Positions 26,717 to 35,224 of a stretch of 64,000 bases of DNA are shown here, in pieces. The notes beneath the pieces are model-generated. The model saw nothing but the letters and a program-made list of their open reading frames with translations, made no database searches and had not been told where the DNA came from. Origin of the DNA: Aquitalea denitrificans (GTDB lineage Bacteria > Pseudomonadota > Gammaproteobacteria > Burkholderiales > Chromobacteriaceae); the NCBI RefSeq assembly GCF_009856625.1, contig NZ_CP047241.1, positions 3,162,001 to 3,226,000 on the forward strand, read 5' to 3'. Numbering within the stretch: position 1 is the stretch's first letter; each line of letters opens with the position of its first letter. Both the position numbers and the translations under genes were made by a program.

Positions 26717-28681
26717 ATGTCCACCCTCGAGTCCATTCTGAAAGAAACCCGCAGCTTTCCGCCGTCCGACGACTTCCGCCACAAGGCTACGGTTTCGGGC
26801 ATGGAAGCCTACAACGCACTGTGCGAACAGGCTGATGACAGCTACCTGTCGTTCTGGGGGGACCTTGCCCGCGAACTGATCACCTGGAAAAAGCCCTTCT
26901 CGCGGGTTCTGGATGATAGCAACGCACCTTTCTTCAAATGGTTTGACGATGGCGTTCTGAACGTCTCCTACAACTGCCTGGACCGTCACCTGCCGCTCAA
27001 CGCCAACAAGATCGCCCTGATCTTCGAAGCTGATGATGGTGAAGTGACCCGGGTTACCTATTCCGAACTGCACCGCCGCGTTTGCCAGTTTGCCAATGGC
27101 CTGAAGAGCCTGGGCATTGGCAAGGGCGACCGTGTGGTCATCTACATGCCGATGGTGATTGAGGCCATCGTGGCCATGCAGGCCTGCGCCCGTATCGGTG
27201 CCATCCACTCTGTGGTATTCGGTGGTTTCTCAGCAGGTGCCGTGCGCGACCGTATCCAGGATGCCGGTGCCAAGCTGGTGATTACCGCCAATGAAGGCCT
27301 GCGCGGCGGCAAAACCGTTCCGCTGAAGGCCACTGTGGACGAAGCCCTGGCACTGGAAGGCTGCGAATCTGTACAGAACGTGGTGGTTTACCAGCGCACC
27401 AATGGCGGCGCACAGTGGACCGAAGGCCGCGACGTATGGTGGCACAAGCTGGTGGAAGGCCAGGCCGAAGCCTGCGAACCGGAATGGATGCTGGCTGACG
27501 ACCCGCTGTTCATCCTGTACACCTCCGGCTCTACCGGCAAACCGAAAGGCATCCAGCACAGCAGCGCTGGCTATCTCTTGGGTGCCATCAACAGCTTCCG
27601 CTGGGCTTTTGACTACAAACCGAATGATGTGTACTGGTGCACCGCCGATGTGGGCTGGATCACCGGTCACTCCTATATCTGCTACGGCCCGCTGGGCATC
27701 GGCGCCACCCAGGTGGTGTTCGAAGGTGTACCGACCTACCCGGATGCCGGTCGCTTCTGGCGCATGATCGAGCAGCACAAGGTCAGCATTTTCTACACGG
27801 CACCGACCGCCATCCGCTCGCTGATCAAACTGGGCAACGACCTGCCCAAGCAGTTCGACCTGTCCAGCCTGCGCCTATTGGGCACCGTGGGCGAGCCGAT
27901 CAATCCGGAAGCCTGGATGTGGTACTACGAAGTGGTGGGCGGTGGCCGCTGCCCTATCGTGGACACCTGGTGGCAAACCGAAACCGGCTCGGCCATGATT
28001 GCGCCGATCCCGGGTGCCGTACCCACCAAGCCGGGCTCTTGCACCCTGCCGCTACCGGGCATCATTGCCGATATCGTGGACGAATCGGGCGCGCAGGTGG
28101 AACCGGGCCGCGGTGGCTTCCTGGTGATCAAGAAGCCCTTCCCGTCCCTGGTACGTACCATCTGGAACGACCCGGACCGCTTCAAGAAAACCTACTTCCC
28201 GGACGAGTTCAACGGCCAGTACTACCTGGCTGGCGACTCGGCCAACCGCGACGAAAACGGCTACTTCTGGATCATGGGCCGTATCGACGATGTGCTGAAC
28301 GTATCCGGCCACCGTCTGGGCACCATGGAAATCGAATCGGCACTGGTGGCCAACCCGCTGGTGGCCGAAGCCGCCGTGGTGGGCAAACCGCATGAAGTGA
28401 AGGGTGAAGCCGTGGTGGCCTTCGTGGTACTGAAGGGCGCCCGTCCGGAAGGCGATGAAGCCAAGAAGATTGCGGCCGAACTCAAGAACTGGGTAGCCCA
28501 CGAAATCGGCAAGATCGCCCAGCCGGACGACATCCGCTTTGGCGAAAACCTGCCCAAGACCCGCTCCGGCAAGATCATGCGCCGTCTGTTGCGCTCGATC
28601 GCCAAGGGCGAGGAAATCACACAGGACGTTTCCACGCTGGAAAATCCGCAGATTCTGGGCCAGCTGCAAAACCCCATCTGA
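26717..28681 (+). CDS. acs: Acetyl-CoA synthetase
   Basis: 654-residue AMP-forming acetate:CoA ligase. The adenylation P-loop is YTSGSTGKPKG; the conserved WWQTETG and GRIDDVLNVSGHRLGT hinge region follow; the C-terminal PKTRSGKIMRR contains the catalytic lysine that is acetylated in enterobacteria. AAAAGGAGAAGGTA precedes the ATG. It is the third gene of yjcH-actP-acs, so uptake and activation of acetate are coupled. A strong terminator closes the operon. Confidence 0.97.
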   Translation: MSTLESILKETRSFPPSDDFRHKATVSGMEAYNALCEQADDSYLSFWGDLARELITWKKPFSRVLDDSNAPFFKWFDDGVLNVSYNCLDRHLPLNANKIALIFEADDGEVTRVTYSELHRRVCQFANGLKSLGIGKGDRVVIYMPMVIEAIVAMQACARIGAIHSVVFGGFSAGAVRDRIQDAGAKLVITANEGLRGGKTVPLKATVDEALALEGCESVQNVVVYQRTNGGAQWTEGRDVWWHKLVEGQAEACEPEWMLADDPLFILYTSGSTGKPKGIQHSSAGYLLGAINSFRWAFDYKPNDVYWCTADVGWITGHSYICYGPLGIGATQVVFEGVPTYPDAGRFWRMIEQHKVSIFYTAPTAIRSLIKLGNDLPKQFDLSSLRLLGTVGEPINPEAWMWYYEVVGGGRCPIVDTWWQTETGSAMIAPIPGAVPTKPGSCTLPLPGIIADIVDESGAQVEPGRGGFLVIKKPFPSLVRTIWNDPDRFKKTYFPDEFNGQYYLAGDSANRDENGYFWIMGRIDDVLNVSGHRLGTMEIESALVANPLVAEAAVVGKPHEVKGEAVVAFVVLKGARPEGDEAKKIAAELKNWVAHEIGKIAQPDDIRFGENLPKTRSGKIMRRLLRSIAKGEEITQDVSTLENPQILGQLQNPI

Positions 28682-28707
28682 ATCAGTTCAGGAGCACACT
28701 GACCTTG

Positions 28708-28738
28708 AGCCCGGTGATTTCACCGGGCTTTTTTTTAT
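28708..28738 (+). terminator. Rho-independent terminator of the yjcH-actP-acs operon
   Basis: Perfect 9-bp arms AGCCCGGTG (28708-28716) and CACCGGGCT (28721-28729), ATTT loop, then eight T. Confidence 0.95.
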
Positions 28739-28820
28739 TGTGCAGAACTGGCCGCACAGCACAGTACATCACTAGCAGAGATTTTGCCCTCCGGCATGCA
28801 AGCCAGCCATAGTGCATCAC

Positions 28821-29738
28821 TCAATGCAGATAAACCCCTTCTGGCTGTGGCGCTTCCACCCCAACCGGCAGGCCCTGCATCTCCCGTACTGCAGATTCGA
28901 TGGTATGACATAGCGCAGCCAGTGGCAGATCATTGCCTTCACGGCCAAAGGGTTCTTCCAGCTCTTCCCCTATCACCTCCAGTGCCAGATAAGTGTAGGC
29001 AATGAATACCGCAATGGGCGGAGTCAGCCAGCCTATGCTGCTGACCAGCCCCATCGGTAGCAGCAGGCTGTAAATGGTGACCGTACGGTTCAACAGAACG
29101 CGGTATGTATAAGGGATCGGTGTGGTGTCGATGCGCTCGCAACCGCCCAGGATTTCCGACATGGTGTTCAGCTTGTGGTCCAGCGCATGCCACTGCAACT
29201 CGCTGATGCAGCCTTCGCGCTGCAATTGCTGGATCAGCTCTCCCAGGCGTCGCAGGATGATGGCAGGTGCAAAACGCGCAGCCAGCACTTCGTCCTGCAG
29301 ACTGGCAGGCAGCAGCCGCAGCAGGTGTTGGCAATCGTGCTCCAGTCGCAGCTGTGCTTTCAGCGCATAGGCAAAGGCACACAGCAAGTCTGCGGCCTCG
29401 GCAGTGAGCGGATGGCGCGGCACCGCCGACAGCAGTTGCCGGGTAATCGAGCGATTGACAATCAGCAAGCCGCCCCACAGCTTGCGCGCCTCCCAAAAGC
29501 GTTCATAACTGACCGAGTTGCGAAAACCAAGGAAGATAGCCAGCGACACGCCCAGCAGGGTAAAGGTGGGAATGCTGAGCGCAGAGTCTCCGAAACTGCT
29601 GAGCCACCAATGGCGTACCGATGCCGCCAGCACCGCAATCAGCAAGACCAGCAACAGCCGTGGCAGGATGCGCGGCAAAACCGAGCCATGCCAGACAAAC
29701 AGCAGACGGAACCAGCTGAGGGAGGAACGGACAATCAT
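28821..29738 (-). CDS. Bestrophin family ion channel
   Basis: 305-residue membrane protein of the bacterial bestrophin (UPF0187/YneE) family; homologues form pentameric anion- or cation-conducting channels. Family features: LGVSLAIFLGFRNSVSYERF and FWEARKLWGGL in the N-terminal half, PIPYTYRVLL mid-protein, and EVIGEELEEPFGREGNDLPL near the C-terminus. ATG 29738 was chosen over a TTG two codons upstream. It stands alone, convergent with acs. Physiological role unknown. Confidence 0.88.
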   Translation of the reverse strand: MIVRSSLSWFRLLFVWHGSVLPRILPRLLLVLLIAVLAASVRHWWLSSFGDSALSIPTFTLLGVSLAIFLGFRNSVSYERFWEARKLWGGLLIVNRSITRQLLSAVPRHPLTAEAADLLCAFAYALKAQLRLEHDCQHLLRLLPASLQDEVLAARFAPAIILRRLGELIQQLQREGCISELQWHALDHKLNTMSEILGGCERIDTTPIPYTYRVLLNRTVTIYSLLLPMGLVSSIGWLTPPIAVFIAYTYLALEVIGEELEEPFGREGNDLPLAALCHTIESAVREMQGLPVGVEAPQPEGVYLH

Positions 29739-29744
29739 GGGCAA

Positions 29745-30163
29745 TATCAGTAAAAGGTGGTGAAGCTGTCATGATAAGACATTGCCGTTTATGTTGCAGT
29801 GCAAAACATTCACTCACCCTGGCATTCAATGTCGGCTAACATAATCTGCCAATATGCTAAGCACGCCATATTGCGAGGCAGGCATTGCGCCAAGGCACTT
29901 AGCCATCTACCACGAGAGCAAGCAGCTTAATTTGCCTGCCAGTATGAACGGGCGGTAAAACCTACTGCCCATACGGGTCTTATTCCGAGAAATCTCAAAC
30001 TGCGTGGATAACGCGATTGCCCCCAGAGCGCTGCGGCACCATAGCGCCCGCCGGTACCCGTGTGGCCAAGGTCGATACCAGGAGAAAGCGGATTTCCCCA
30101 ATATCCGACCCGGTATGCCATCTTTATATTAAACGCCGTTTTGGCCAACTGCGGAGCCCAACC
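29745..30163. other. Intergenic region, no gene recognised
   Basis: About 420 bases between the divergent bestrophin gene and the cNMP/CBS gene. I see no convincing small ORF, tRNA or known riboswitch. It is moderately A+T-rich near 29760-29860 and again at 30120-30140 and presumably holds both promoters. Confidence 0.4.
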
Positions 30164-32008
30164 ATGCCCACCCCCTTCCCGGCCGACTGGCAGGCACTGC
30201 TCCTGCACGAACCTTTTGCCGCCATGACAGAGGAACAGCTAGCCTTACTGGCCAGTCATGCACGCCGACAACATTTTTCACGCGGCAGCAGCTTGACTAG
30301 CCCGCAGGCCGGGCCAGCCAGCCAGCTGTTCATCGTGGTGGACGGCCAGGTACTGGCAGAAGACATCTATAGCGGCCAGCCTTTTGCCATGCTGGGTCAG
30401 GGCGACATGTTTCCGCTAGGTGCCCTGCTGGCACAGCGACCGGTAAGCAATCATTACCGTGCCGACAGCGACTGCATGGTGTTGCAGCTGCCACGCGCAG
30501 CCTTTGTCGCGCTTTGTGCAGAAGCACCAGCTTTCCAACTGTTTTGTACCCAACGCCTGGCCAACCTGCTGTCCCGCGCCAGACAGTTGCACCCCTCGGC
30601 ACTGGGCGGACAGGGACTCAGCCTGCATACACCGCTGTCTGCTGTCATCCAGCGGCCACCGGTCACCTGCCGGCCAGATACCCCCCTGCGCCCCCTGCTG
30701 GAGCAGATGCAGACTGAGGGGGTGGGCTCGGTCGTGATCACCAGCCCTGAACAGCGCCTGCTCGGGCTGTTTACCCTGCGTGACTTACTGAGTGCGCATC
30801 TGGCAGGCCGGGGAGACGACACCCCGGTAAAAGACATGATGCGCCAGCCTGGCTGCATCCTTCCCCCCAGCGCCCTGGCCAGCGAAGCGATGCTGGCACT
30901 GGTGCAAAGTGGTGAACGCCATGTGATGGTGTGCGAGGGCAGCACGCTGGTGGGTATTGTTTCCGAGCACGACCTGTATCGCCTGTCGCGGCTGGACATG
31001 AAGGAGATGCTGCAACGCCTGAGCCGCTGTGACAGCACTGCGGCGCTGGCCGGCGTAGCGGCCACCTTTCGTCGTCAGGTAGTCGCCCTGTTCAAGCAAG
31101 GCATGGATGCAGATGCCAGCACCCGCTTGCTCAGCCTGTTCAATGACCAGTTACTGGCACGGCTGTGCCAGCTGCATCTGGCCGAGGCCGGACTGGAAGA
31201 CGTGGAGGTCTGCTGGCTGCAATTTGGCAGCAGTGGCCGCCAAGAGAACACGTTGACCTCGGATCAGGACAGCGGGCTGGTATTTCGCAGCAGCAGCCCG
31301 CTGCGCCAGCAGCAGCTTTCCCAGCAGCTGCCAGCTATTGCCCAGCGCATCTGTTCGGCACTTAGCGCCTGCGGCATTCCCTTGTGCCGTCATGGCGTCA
31401 TGGCTGGCAACCCCAGCCATTGCCTGTCGCTTGAGGACTGGAGCGATACCTTTCTCAGCCAGCTGATGCTGTCACCGGATAGTGCCGGTCATGTCGGTCT
31501 GTATCTGGATATGCGCCCTGCCTGGGGGCAGCATACCTTGGGTCTGGAGCTGGCCAGCGCACTACGTCAGCGTGCCACCGACCCTGCCGTGCTGCAGGCA
31601 CTCAGCCGCAATGCCCGCAGCTATCAGCCGCCGCTAGGCTGGAGTGGTCGCCTGCAAACCAACCAGGATGACAAGCTCGATCTCAAGCCAGCGCTGGACC
31701 TGTTTGTCGACGGTGCCCGCATTCTGGCATTACAGGCCGGCTCGGCGGCCAGCCGCACCTGCGAGCGCTTTGCTGCAGCTGCAGATCTGCCTGGACTGAG
31801 CAGCAGCGATTGCCAGAGCTTCGCCGACAGCGCCCGTTTCCTGCAGGATCTGCGTCTGCGACATCAACTTGCATGCCAGGAAAATGGCGAACGCCTGGAC
31901 AACCTGATCGATCCGCAGCAGCTGGGGACTCTGGACGCCCGCATCCTGAAGGAAACACTGCGCCAGGCCCGTAAACTGCAGGCTTGGTTGGGTCAGCATC
32001 TGCCCTGA
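30164..32008 (+). CDS. cNMP-binding / CBS pair / DUF294 nucleotidyltransferase-like protein
   Basis: 614-residue cytosolic signalling-type protein. Order: N-terminal cyclic-nucleotide-binding-like fold (about 10-135, with DMFPLGALLAQRP), a CBS pair (about 160-280, with EGVGSVVITSPEQRLLGLFT), a DUF294 putative nucleotidyltransferase domain carrying FGSSGRQENTLTSDQDSG from about residue 354, and a DUF294 C-terminal helical domain. Proteins of this architecture resemble GlnD/GlnE-type transferases, and I recall them often near acs/actP in proteobacteria, as here. The target is unknown. GGAG precedes ATG 30164 by eight bases; an upstream start at 30017 lacks support. Confidence 0.85.
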   Translation: MPTPFPADWQALLLHEPFAAMTEEQLALLASHARRQHFSRGSSLTSPQAGPASQLFIVVDGQVLAEDIYSGQPFAMLGQGDMFPLGALLAQRPVSNHYRADSDCMVLQLPRAAFVALCAEAPAFQLFCTQRLANLLSRARQLHPSALGGQGLSLHTPLSAVIQRPPVTCRPDTPLRPLLEQMQTEGVGSVVITSPEQRLLGLFTLRDLLSAHLAGRGDDTPVKDMMRQPGCILPPSALASEAMLALVQSGERHVMVCEGSTLVGIVSEHDLYRLSRLDMKEMLQRLSRCDSTAALAGVAATFRRQVVALFKQGMDADASTRLLSLFNDQLLARLCQLHLAEAGLEDVEVCWLQFGSSGRQENTLTSDQDSGLVFRSSSPLRQQQLSQQLPAIAQRICSALSACGIPLCRHGVMAGNPSHCLSLEDWSDTFLSQLMLSPDSAGHVGLYLDMRPAWGQHTLGLELASALRQRATDPAVLQALSRNARSYQPPLGWSGRLQTNQDDKLDLKPALDLFVDGARILALQAGSAASRTCERFAAAADLPGLSSSDCQSFADSARFLQDLRLRHQLACQENGERLDNLIDPQQLGTLDARILKETLRQARKLQAWLGQHLP

Positions 32009-32103
32009 ACAACAGATTGCGCCCCACTACGCGGCGGGCAAGGTTGTGAAGCAGCCACGAAACCCGGATAATTTTGCGGTTTTGCTTTCCGGGTTTTCCA
32101 GCC

Positions 32104-32655
32104 ATGAATTCTGGGCTTTATCTGCCGCTGCTGGTCGCACTGGCATTTTGCCAGCATCTCAGCCAGCGGCAGGCCAATGATGTTGGCCGTTTGCTGCTGA
32201 GTGCAGCCGCCACCGGTCTTGCCTGCCTGATCAGCCTGCTGCTGGGTACAATCCTGCTAGCCATGGCTGGCCAGCTAAACGGCAGCGGCCACTCCCTGTG
32301 GCCGGCGCTGCTGGTCGGCACAGTCTGTCCGCTACTGCTGAATGCATTGCTGCTGCAAGTTGCTGCCACCCAGGCACGCTGGCTCGGCCTGCGCTGGTAC
32401 TGGCTGTTGCTGGACAATCTGCTGCTAGGCCTGCCCCTGTTCAGCTCTACCATCCCTTCCGGCACGCTGGCTGGCAGCCTGCTAACCTTATTGCCGGTAC
32501 TGCTGTTCAGCCTGCTGCTGGCGCAGTTTGCCACCCTGCCGCAACGCTTGGAGCGTTGCAATCTGCCAGCAGCGCTGCGTGGCCAGCCCGCCTTGCTGGC
32601 ATGCGCGCTGCTGCTGGCGCTGGCCCTGCACCGTCTAGGAGCCCATCTGTCATGA
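32104..32655 (+). CDS. Divergent RnfA-like membrane protein
   Basis: 183-residue, six-helix hydrophobic protein. It is recognisable as a relative of RnfA by position in front of rnfB, by length, and by the C-terminal third, where LPQRLERCNLPAALRG aligns with RERLAAADVPAPFKG of RnfA, followed by the same terminal helix. RnfA and RnfE normally share an intramembrane [2Fe-2S] cluster through two cysteines each. Here the first may survive as C16, but the second (in TTNC of RnfA) is replaced in LLLDNLLLG (about N105). ATG 32104 lies in CCAGCCATG; the stop overlaps rnfB by ATGA. No rnfE is present. Assignment by alignment from memory. Confidence 0.6.
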   Translation: MNSGLYLPLLVALAFCQHLSQRQANDVGRLLLSAAATGLACLISLLLGTILLAMAGQLNGSGHSLWPALLVGTVCPLLLNALLLQVAATQARWLGLRWYWLLLDNLLLGLPLFSSTIPSGTLAGSLLTLLPVLLFSLLLAQFATLPQRLERCNLPAALRGQPALLACALLLALALHRLGAHLS

Positions 32656-33230
32656 GTATTGCCATCCAGTTCACCCTGCTGTTACTGGCCGGCATCCTGC
32701 TGCTACGCCTGTTGCGCCACATTGCCACCCGTCAACAACCCACAGTTGACGATCTACGTCCTCTGGCTGAACGCATTGACGCCATCCTGCCCCAAACCCA
32801 GTGTGGCCAGTGCGGCCATCCCGGCTGCCAACCCTATGCCGATGCCCTGGCCAAGGGCGAAGACCGCATCAACCGCTGCCCACCCGGCGGCGAGGAAGGC
32901 ATCCACAAACTGGCCGCCCTGCTGCACGTGGACTATCTGCCATTTGCCGCCGATGCTCCGCCCGGCAAACCCAAGGCCGTCGCCCTGATCGATGAAAGCA
33001 CCTGTATCGGCTGTACCCTGTGCATCCAGGCCTGTCCGGTCGACGCCATTCTGGGTTCGGCCAAACAGATGCACACCGTACTGGCTGATGAATGCACCGG
33101 CTGCGAACTCTGCCTGACACCCTGCCCGGTGGACTGCATCAGCATGCGCCCCGCCACAACACCGGCAGACTGGCGCTGGGGCTACCCGGTGATTGCCATC
33201 AAGGCAGTAAAGAGCGAGGCCATGCGATGA
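32652..33230 (+). CDS. rnfB: Electron transport complex subunit RnfB/RsxB
   Basis: 192 residues: one N-terminal membrane helix (about 5-22), the CX2CX4C...C domain in TQCGQCGHPGCQPY (C51, C54, C59, with C76), then two 4Fe-4S ferredoxin modules (C118/C121/C124/C128 and C148/C151/C154/C158). All iron-sulfur ligands are intact, unlike the flavin and membrane-cluster sites of its partners. It is coupled by ATGA overlaps to the RnfA-like gene before it and rnfC after it. In Rnf complexes RnfB exchanges electrons with ferredoxin; in E. coli Rsx the complex keeps SoxR reduced. Confidence 0.95.
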   Translation: MSIAIQFTLLLLAGILLLRLLRHIATRQQPTVDDLRPLAERIDAILPQTQCGQCGHPGCQPYADALAKGEDRINRCPPGGEEGIHKLAALLHVDYLPFAADAPPGKPKAVALIDESTCIGCTLCIQACPVDAILGSAKQMHTVLADECTGCELCLTPCPVDCISMRPATTPADWRWGYPVIAIKAVKSEAMR

Positions 33231-35224
33231 GGCGCTTTGTCTCCTTATCAGGTGGTTTCAAACTGCCCCTGCCGGCAGAGGATCACCCCTCCGTGCCGCT
33301 GAGCACCCTGCCGCTTCCTTCGCAGCTGGTGCTGGCGCTGCAAGACAGCCAGCCCTGCGTGAGCATTGGCCAACAAGTGCTGAAATACCAGCAGCTGGCC
33401 AATGCCGACAGCGAATACGGCACCGCCCTGCATGCGCCGACATCCGGCCGCATCATTGCCATCCGCCAGCAAGTACAGGCCTTGCCCGGTACACCGCTGG
33501 CCAGCAGCCTGATACTGGAAGTGGACGGCCACGACGCAGCTTTGCCACTGAACCCGGCCTCCCCGGCGCAGCTGACCCGGCTCGACCTTGCCCTGCAACT
33601 GCAGGAAATGGGAGTAACTGGCAACCACGGTCCGCTGCTGCCACTGGAGTGGGCCACACAGCAGCAAGCCCTGCCCTTGCTGATAATCAATGCCGTCGAA
33701 GACGAACCCGGCCTTGCTGCCGTCAGCACACTGCTGAGCGCACAGGCAGACGCGGTTGTGGCCGCAATTGCCATGCTGGAACAGGTATTGCAGCCAACAC
33801 GTATTGCCATTGCCATCCAGCAACAACAGCATGCGGCTCTCAAGGCCATGCACACCGCCGCAGCCGGACGCAACTGGCATATCGCAACCATTACCGCACC
33901 CTACCCGGCGGCGGATGAAGCTAGCCTGTGCACACTGCTGGCCCGACCGGAAGAGTCCCGTTTCAGCCTGTGCCTGCCGGTGGATGCAGTTGCCGCCGCC
34001 GGTGCCGCCATCCTGCAAGGACAGCCCTGTATCAGCCGCATGGTCAGCCTGGGCGGCAAATTAGCCCGCCCCGGCAATGTACTGGCACTACTGGGCACAC
34101 CACTCAGCCATGTGATGGCGTTTGCCGGCGCAACTGCCTGCCAGGACATCGGCCACGGCGGTAGCTTGCGCGCTTATACCCTGCCTGCAGCCCAAGCCGA
34201 TGCGCTTGGCTTGCACTGGCACAGCAACTGCCTGCAAGCAATTGCGCTGGCTAGCGCGCCCTCCGTTCAAGACTGTGTCCGTTGCGGCGATTGCGCACGC
34301 ATCTGCCCCAGTCAGCTACAGCCGCAGGAACTCTACTGGCACTGCCGCCAGCAGGACACGGCACAGGCACTGACATGGGGCCTGCCAGATTGCAGCCTGT
34401 GTGGTTTGTGCAGCGCAGTCTGCCCCAGTCAACTGCCTTTGCTGGAGCAGTTCCGCCACAGTGCACTGCAATACCGTAGCGCACAGCAACAACAACAGGT
34501 GGCAGACCAGGCCCGGCAGCGGCATCGTTTTCGCCAGCTCCGTCTGGAACGGGACAAGCAGGAAAAAGCCCAACGACTGGCAGAACGGGCGGCAGAACAG
34601 GCAGCAAAACGCGAGCAGGCAGCCAGTACGCCACAAGTAGCCGCCAAGGCCACCACCGATAGCGCAGACAAACAGGCGGCCATCGCTGCCGCCATGGCAC
34701 GGGCTGCACAGCGCAACAGCCTGCATCAGGAAAAGCAGTCCACCGGCCACAGTGACGACAGCCAGCCGGATGCACGCGCCGCCGCCATTGCTGCCAGCCG
34801 TCAGGCGACAATCGATGCCGCCATGGCACGTGCGGCAGCACGCAAGGCTGCGCAGGATGCCGCCAAGGCTGTCAGCACTGATACGCACCATCCGTCAGTG
34901 CCAGCCAACGCAATCAGCGACAAGCAAGCACTGATTGAAGCTGCCATGCAGCGTGCCGCCGCTCAGAAATCAGCACAGGCCGCCACCGCACCCACCAGCA
35001 TGGATGCGGACAAGAAAGCCCTGATCGCAGCCGCCATGCAGCGTGCCGCCGCTCAGAAATCAGCACAGGCCGCCACCGCCCCCACCAGCATGGATGCGGA
35101 CAAGAAAGCCCTGATCGCAGCCGCCATGCAGCGTGCCGCCGCGCAAAAAACCGCACAGCAGGCTGCGCAACAAGAAGACAATACAGCCCCGCCAGACAAG
35201 GCAAACGGACCGGAGAACCCATGA
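33227..35224 (+). CDS. rnfC: RnfC-like subunit lacking the NADH/FMN motifs
   Basis: 665 residues. The N-terminal RnfC domain keeps ALHAPTSGRI (about 67-76) and the two 4Fe-4S motifs CVRCGDCARICP (350-361) and CSLCGLCSAVCP (389-400). The glycine-rich GLGGAGFPT loop of family members is replaced by TGNHGPLLPLEWAT (131-144), and the flavin-site NAAECEPY by NAVEDEPG (155-162). The C-terminal 220 residues are an Ala/Gln-rich helical tail of 30-residue repeats, partly encoded by near-identical 90-bp repeats. ATG 33227 overlaps rnfB and the stop overlaps the RnfD-like gene, each by ATGA. Likely a peripheral iron-sulfur wire without its own NADH oxidation. Confidence 0.88.
   Translation: MRRFVSLSGGFKLPLPAEDHPSVPLSTLPLPSQLVLALQDSQPCVSIGQQVLKYQQLANADSEYGTALHAPTSGRIIAIRQQVQALPGTPLASSLILEVDGHDAALPLNPASPAQLTRLDLALQLQEMGVTGNHGPLLPLEWATQQQALPLLIINAVEDEPGLAAVSTLLSAQADAVVAAIAMLEQVLQPTRIAIAIQQQQHAALKAMHTAAAGRNWHIATITAPYPAADEASLCTLLARPEESRFSLCLPVDAVAAAGAAILQGQPCISRMVSLGGKLARPGNVLALLGTPLSHVMAFAGATACQDIGHGGSLRAYTLPAAQADALGLHWHSNCLQAIALASAPSVQDCVRCGDCARICPSQLQPQELYWHCRQQDTAQALTWGLPDCSLCGLCSAVCPSQLPLLEQFRHSALQYRSAQQQQQVADQARQRHRFRQLRLERDKQEKAQRLAERAAEQAAKREQAASTPQVAAKATTDSADKQAAIAAAMARAAQRNSLHQEKQSTGHSDDSQPDARAAAIAASRQATIDAAMARAAARKAAQDAAKAVSTDTHHPSVPANAISDKQALIEAAMQRAAAQKSAQAATAPTSMDADKKALIAAAMQRAAAQKSAQAATAPTSMDADKKALIAAAMQRAAAQKTAQQAAQQEDNTAPPDKANGPENP
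34943..35160 (+). repeat. 90-bp tandem repeat inside rnfC
   Basis: Copies 34943-35032 and 35033-35122 differ at one base (34990 versus 35080); a partial third copy follows from 35123. Each encodes a 30-residue unit containing KKALIAAAMQRAAAQK. Such units are common in the RnfC tail; the near identity points to recent unequal recombination or gene conversion. Confidence 0.9.
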
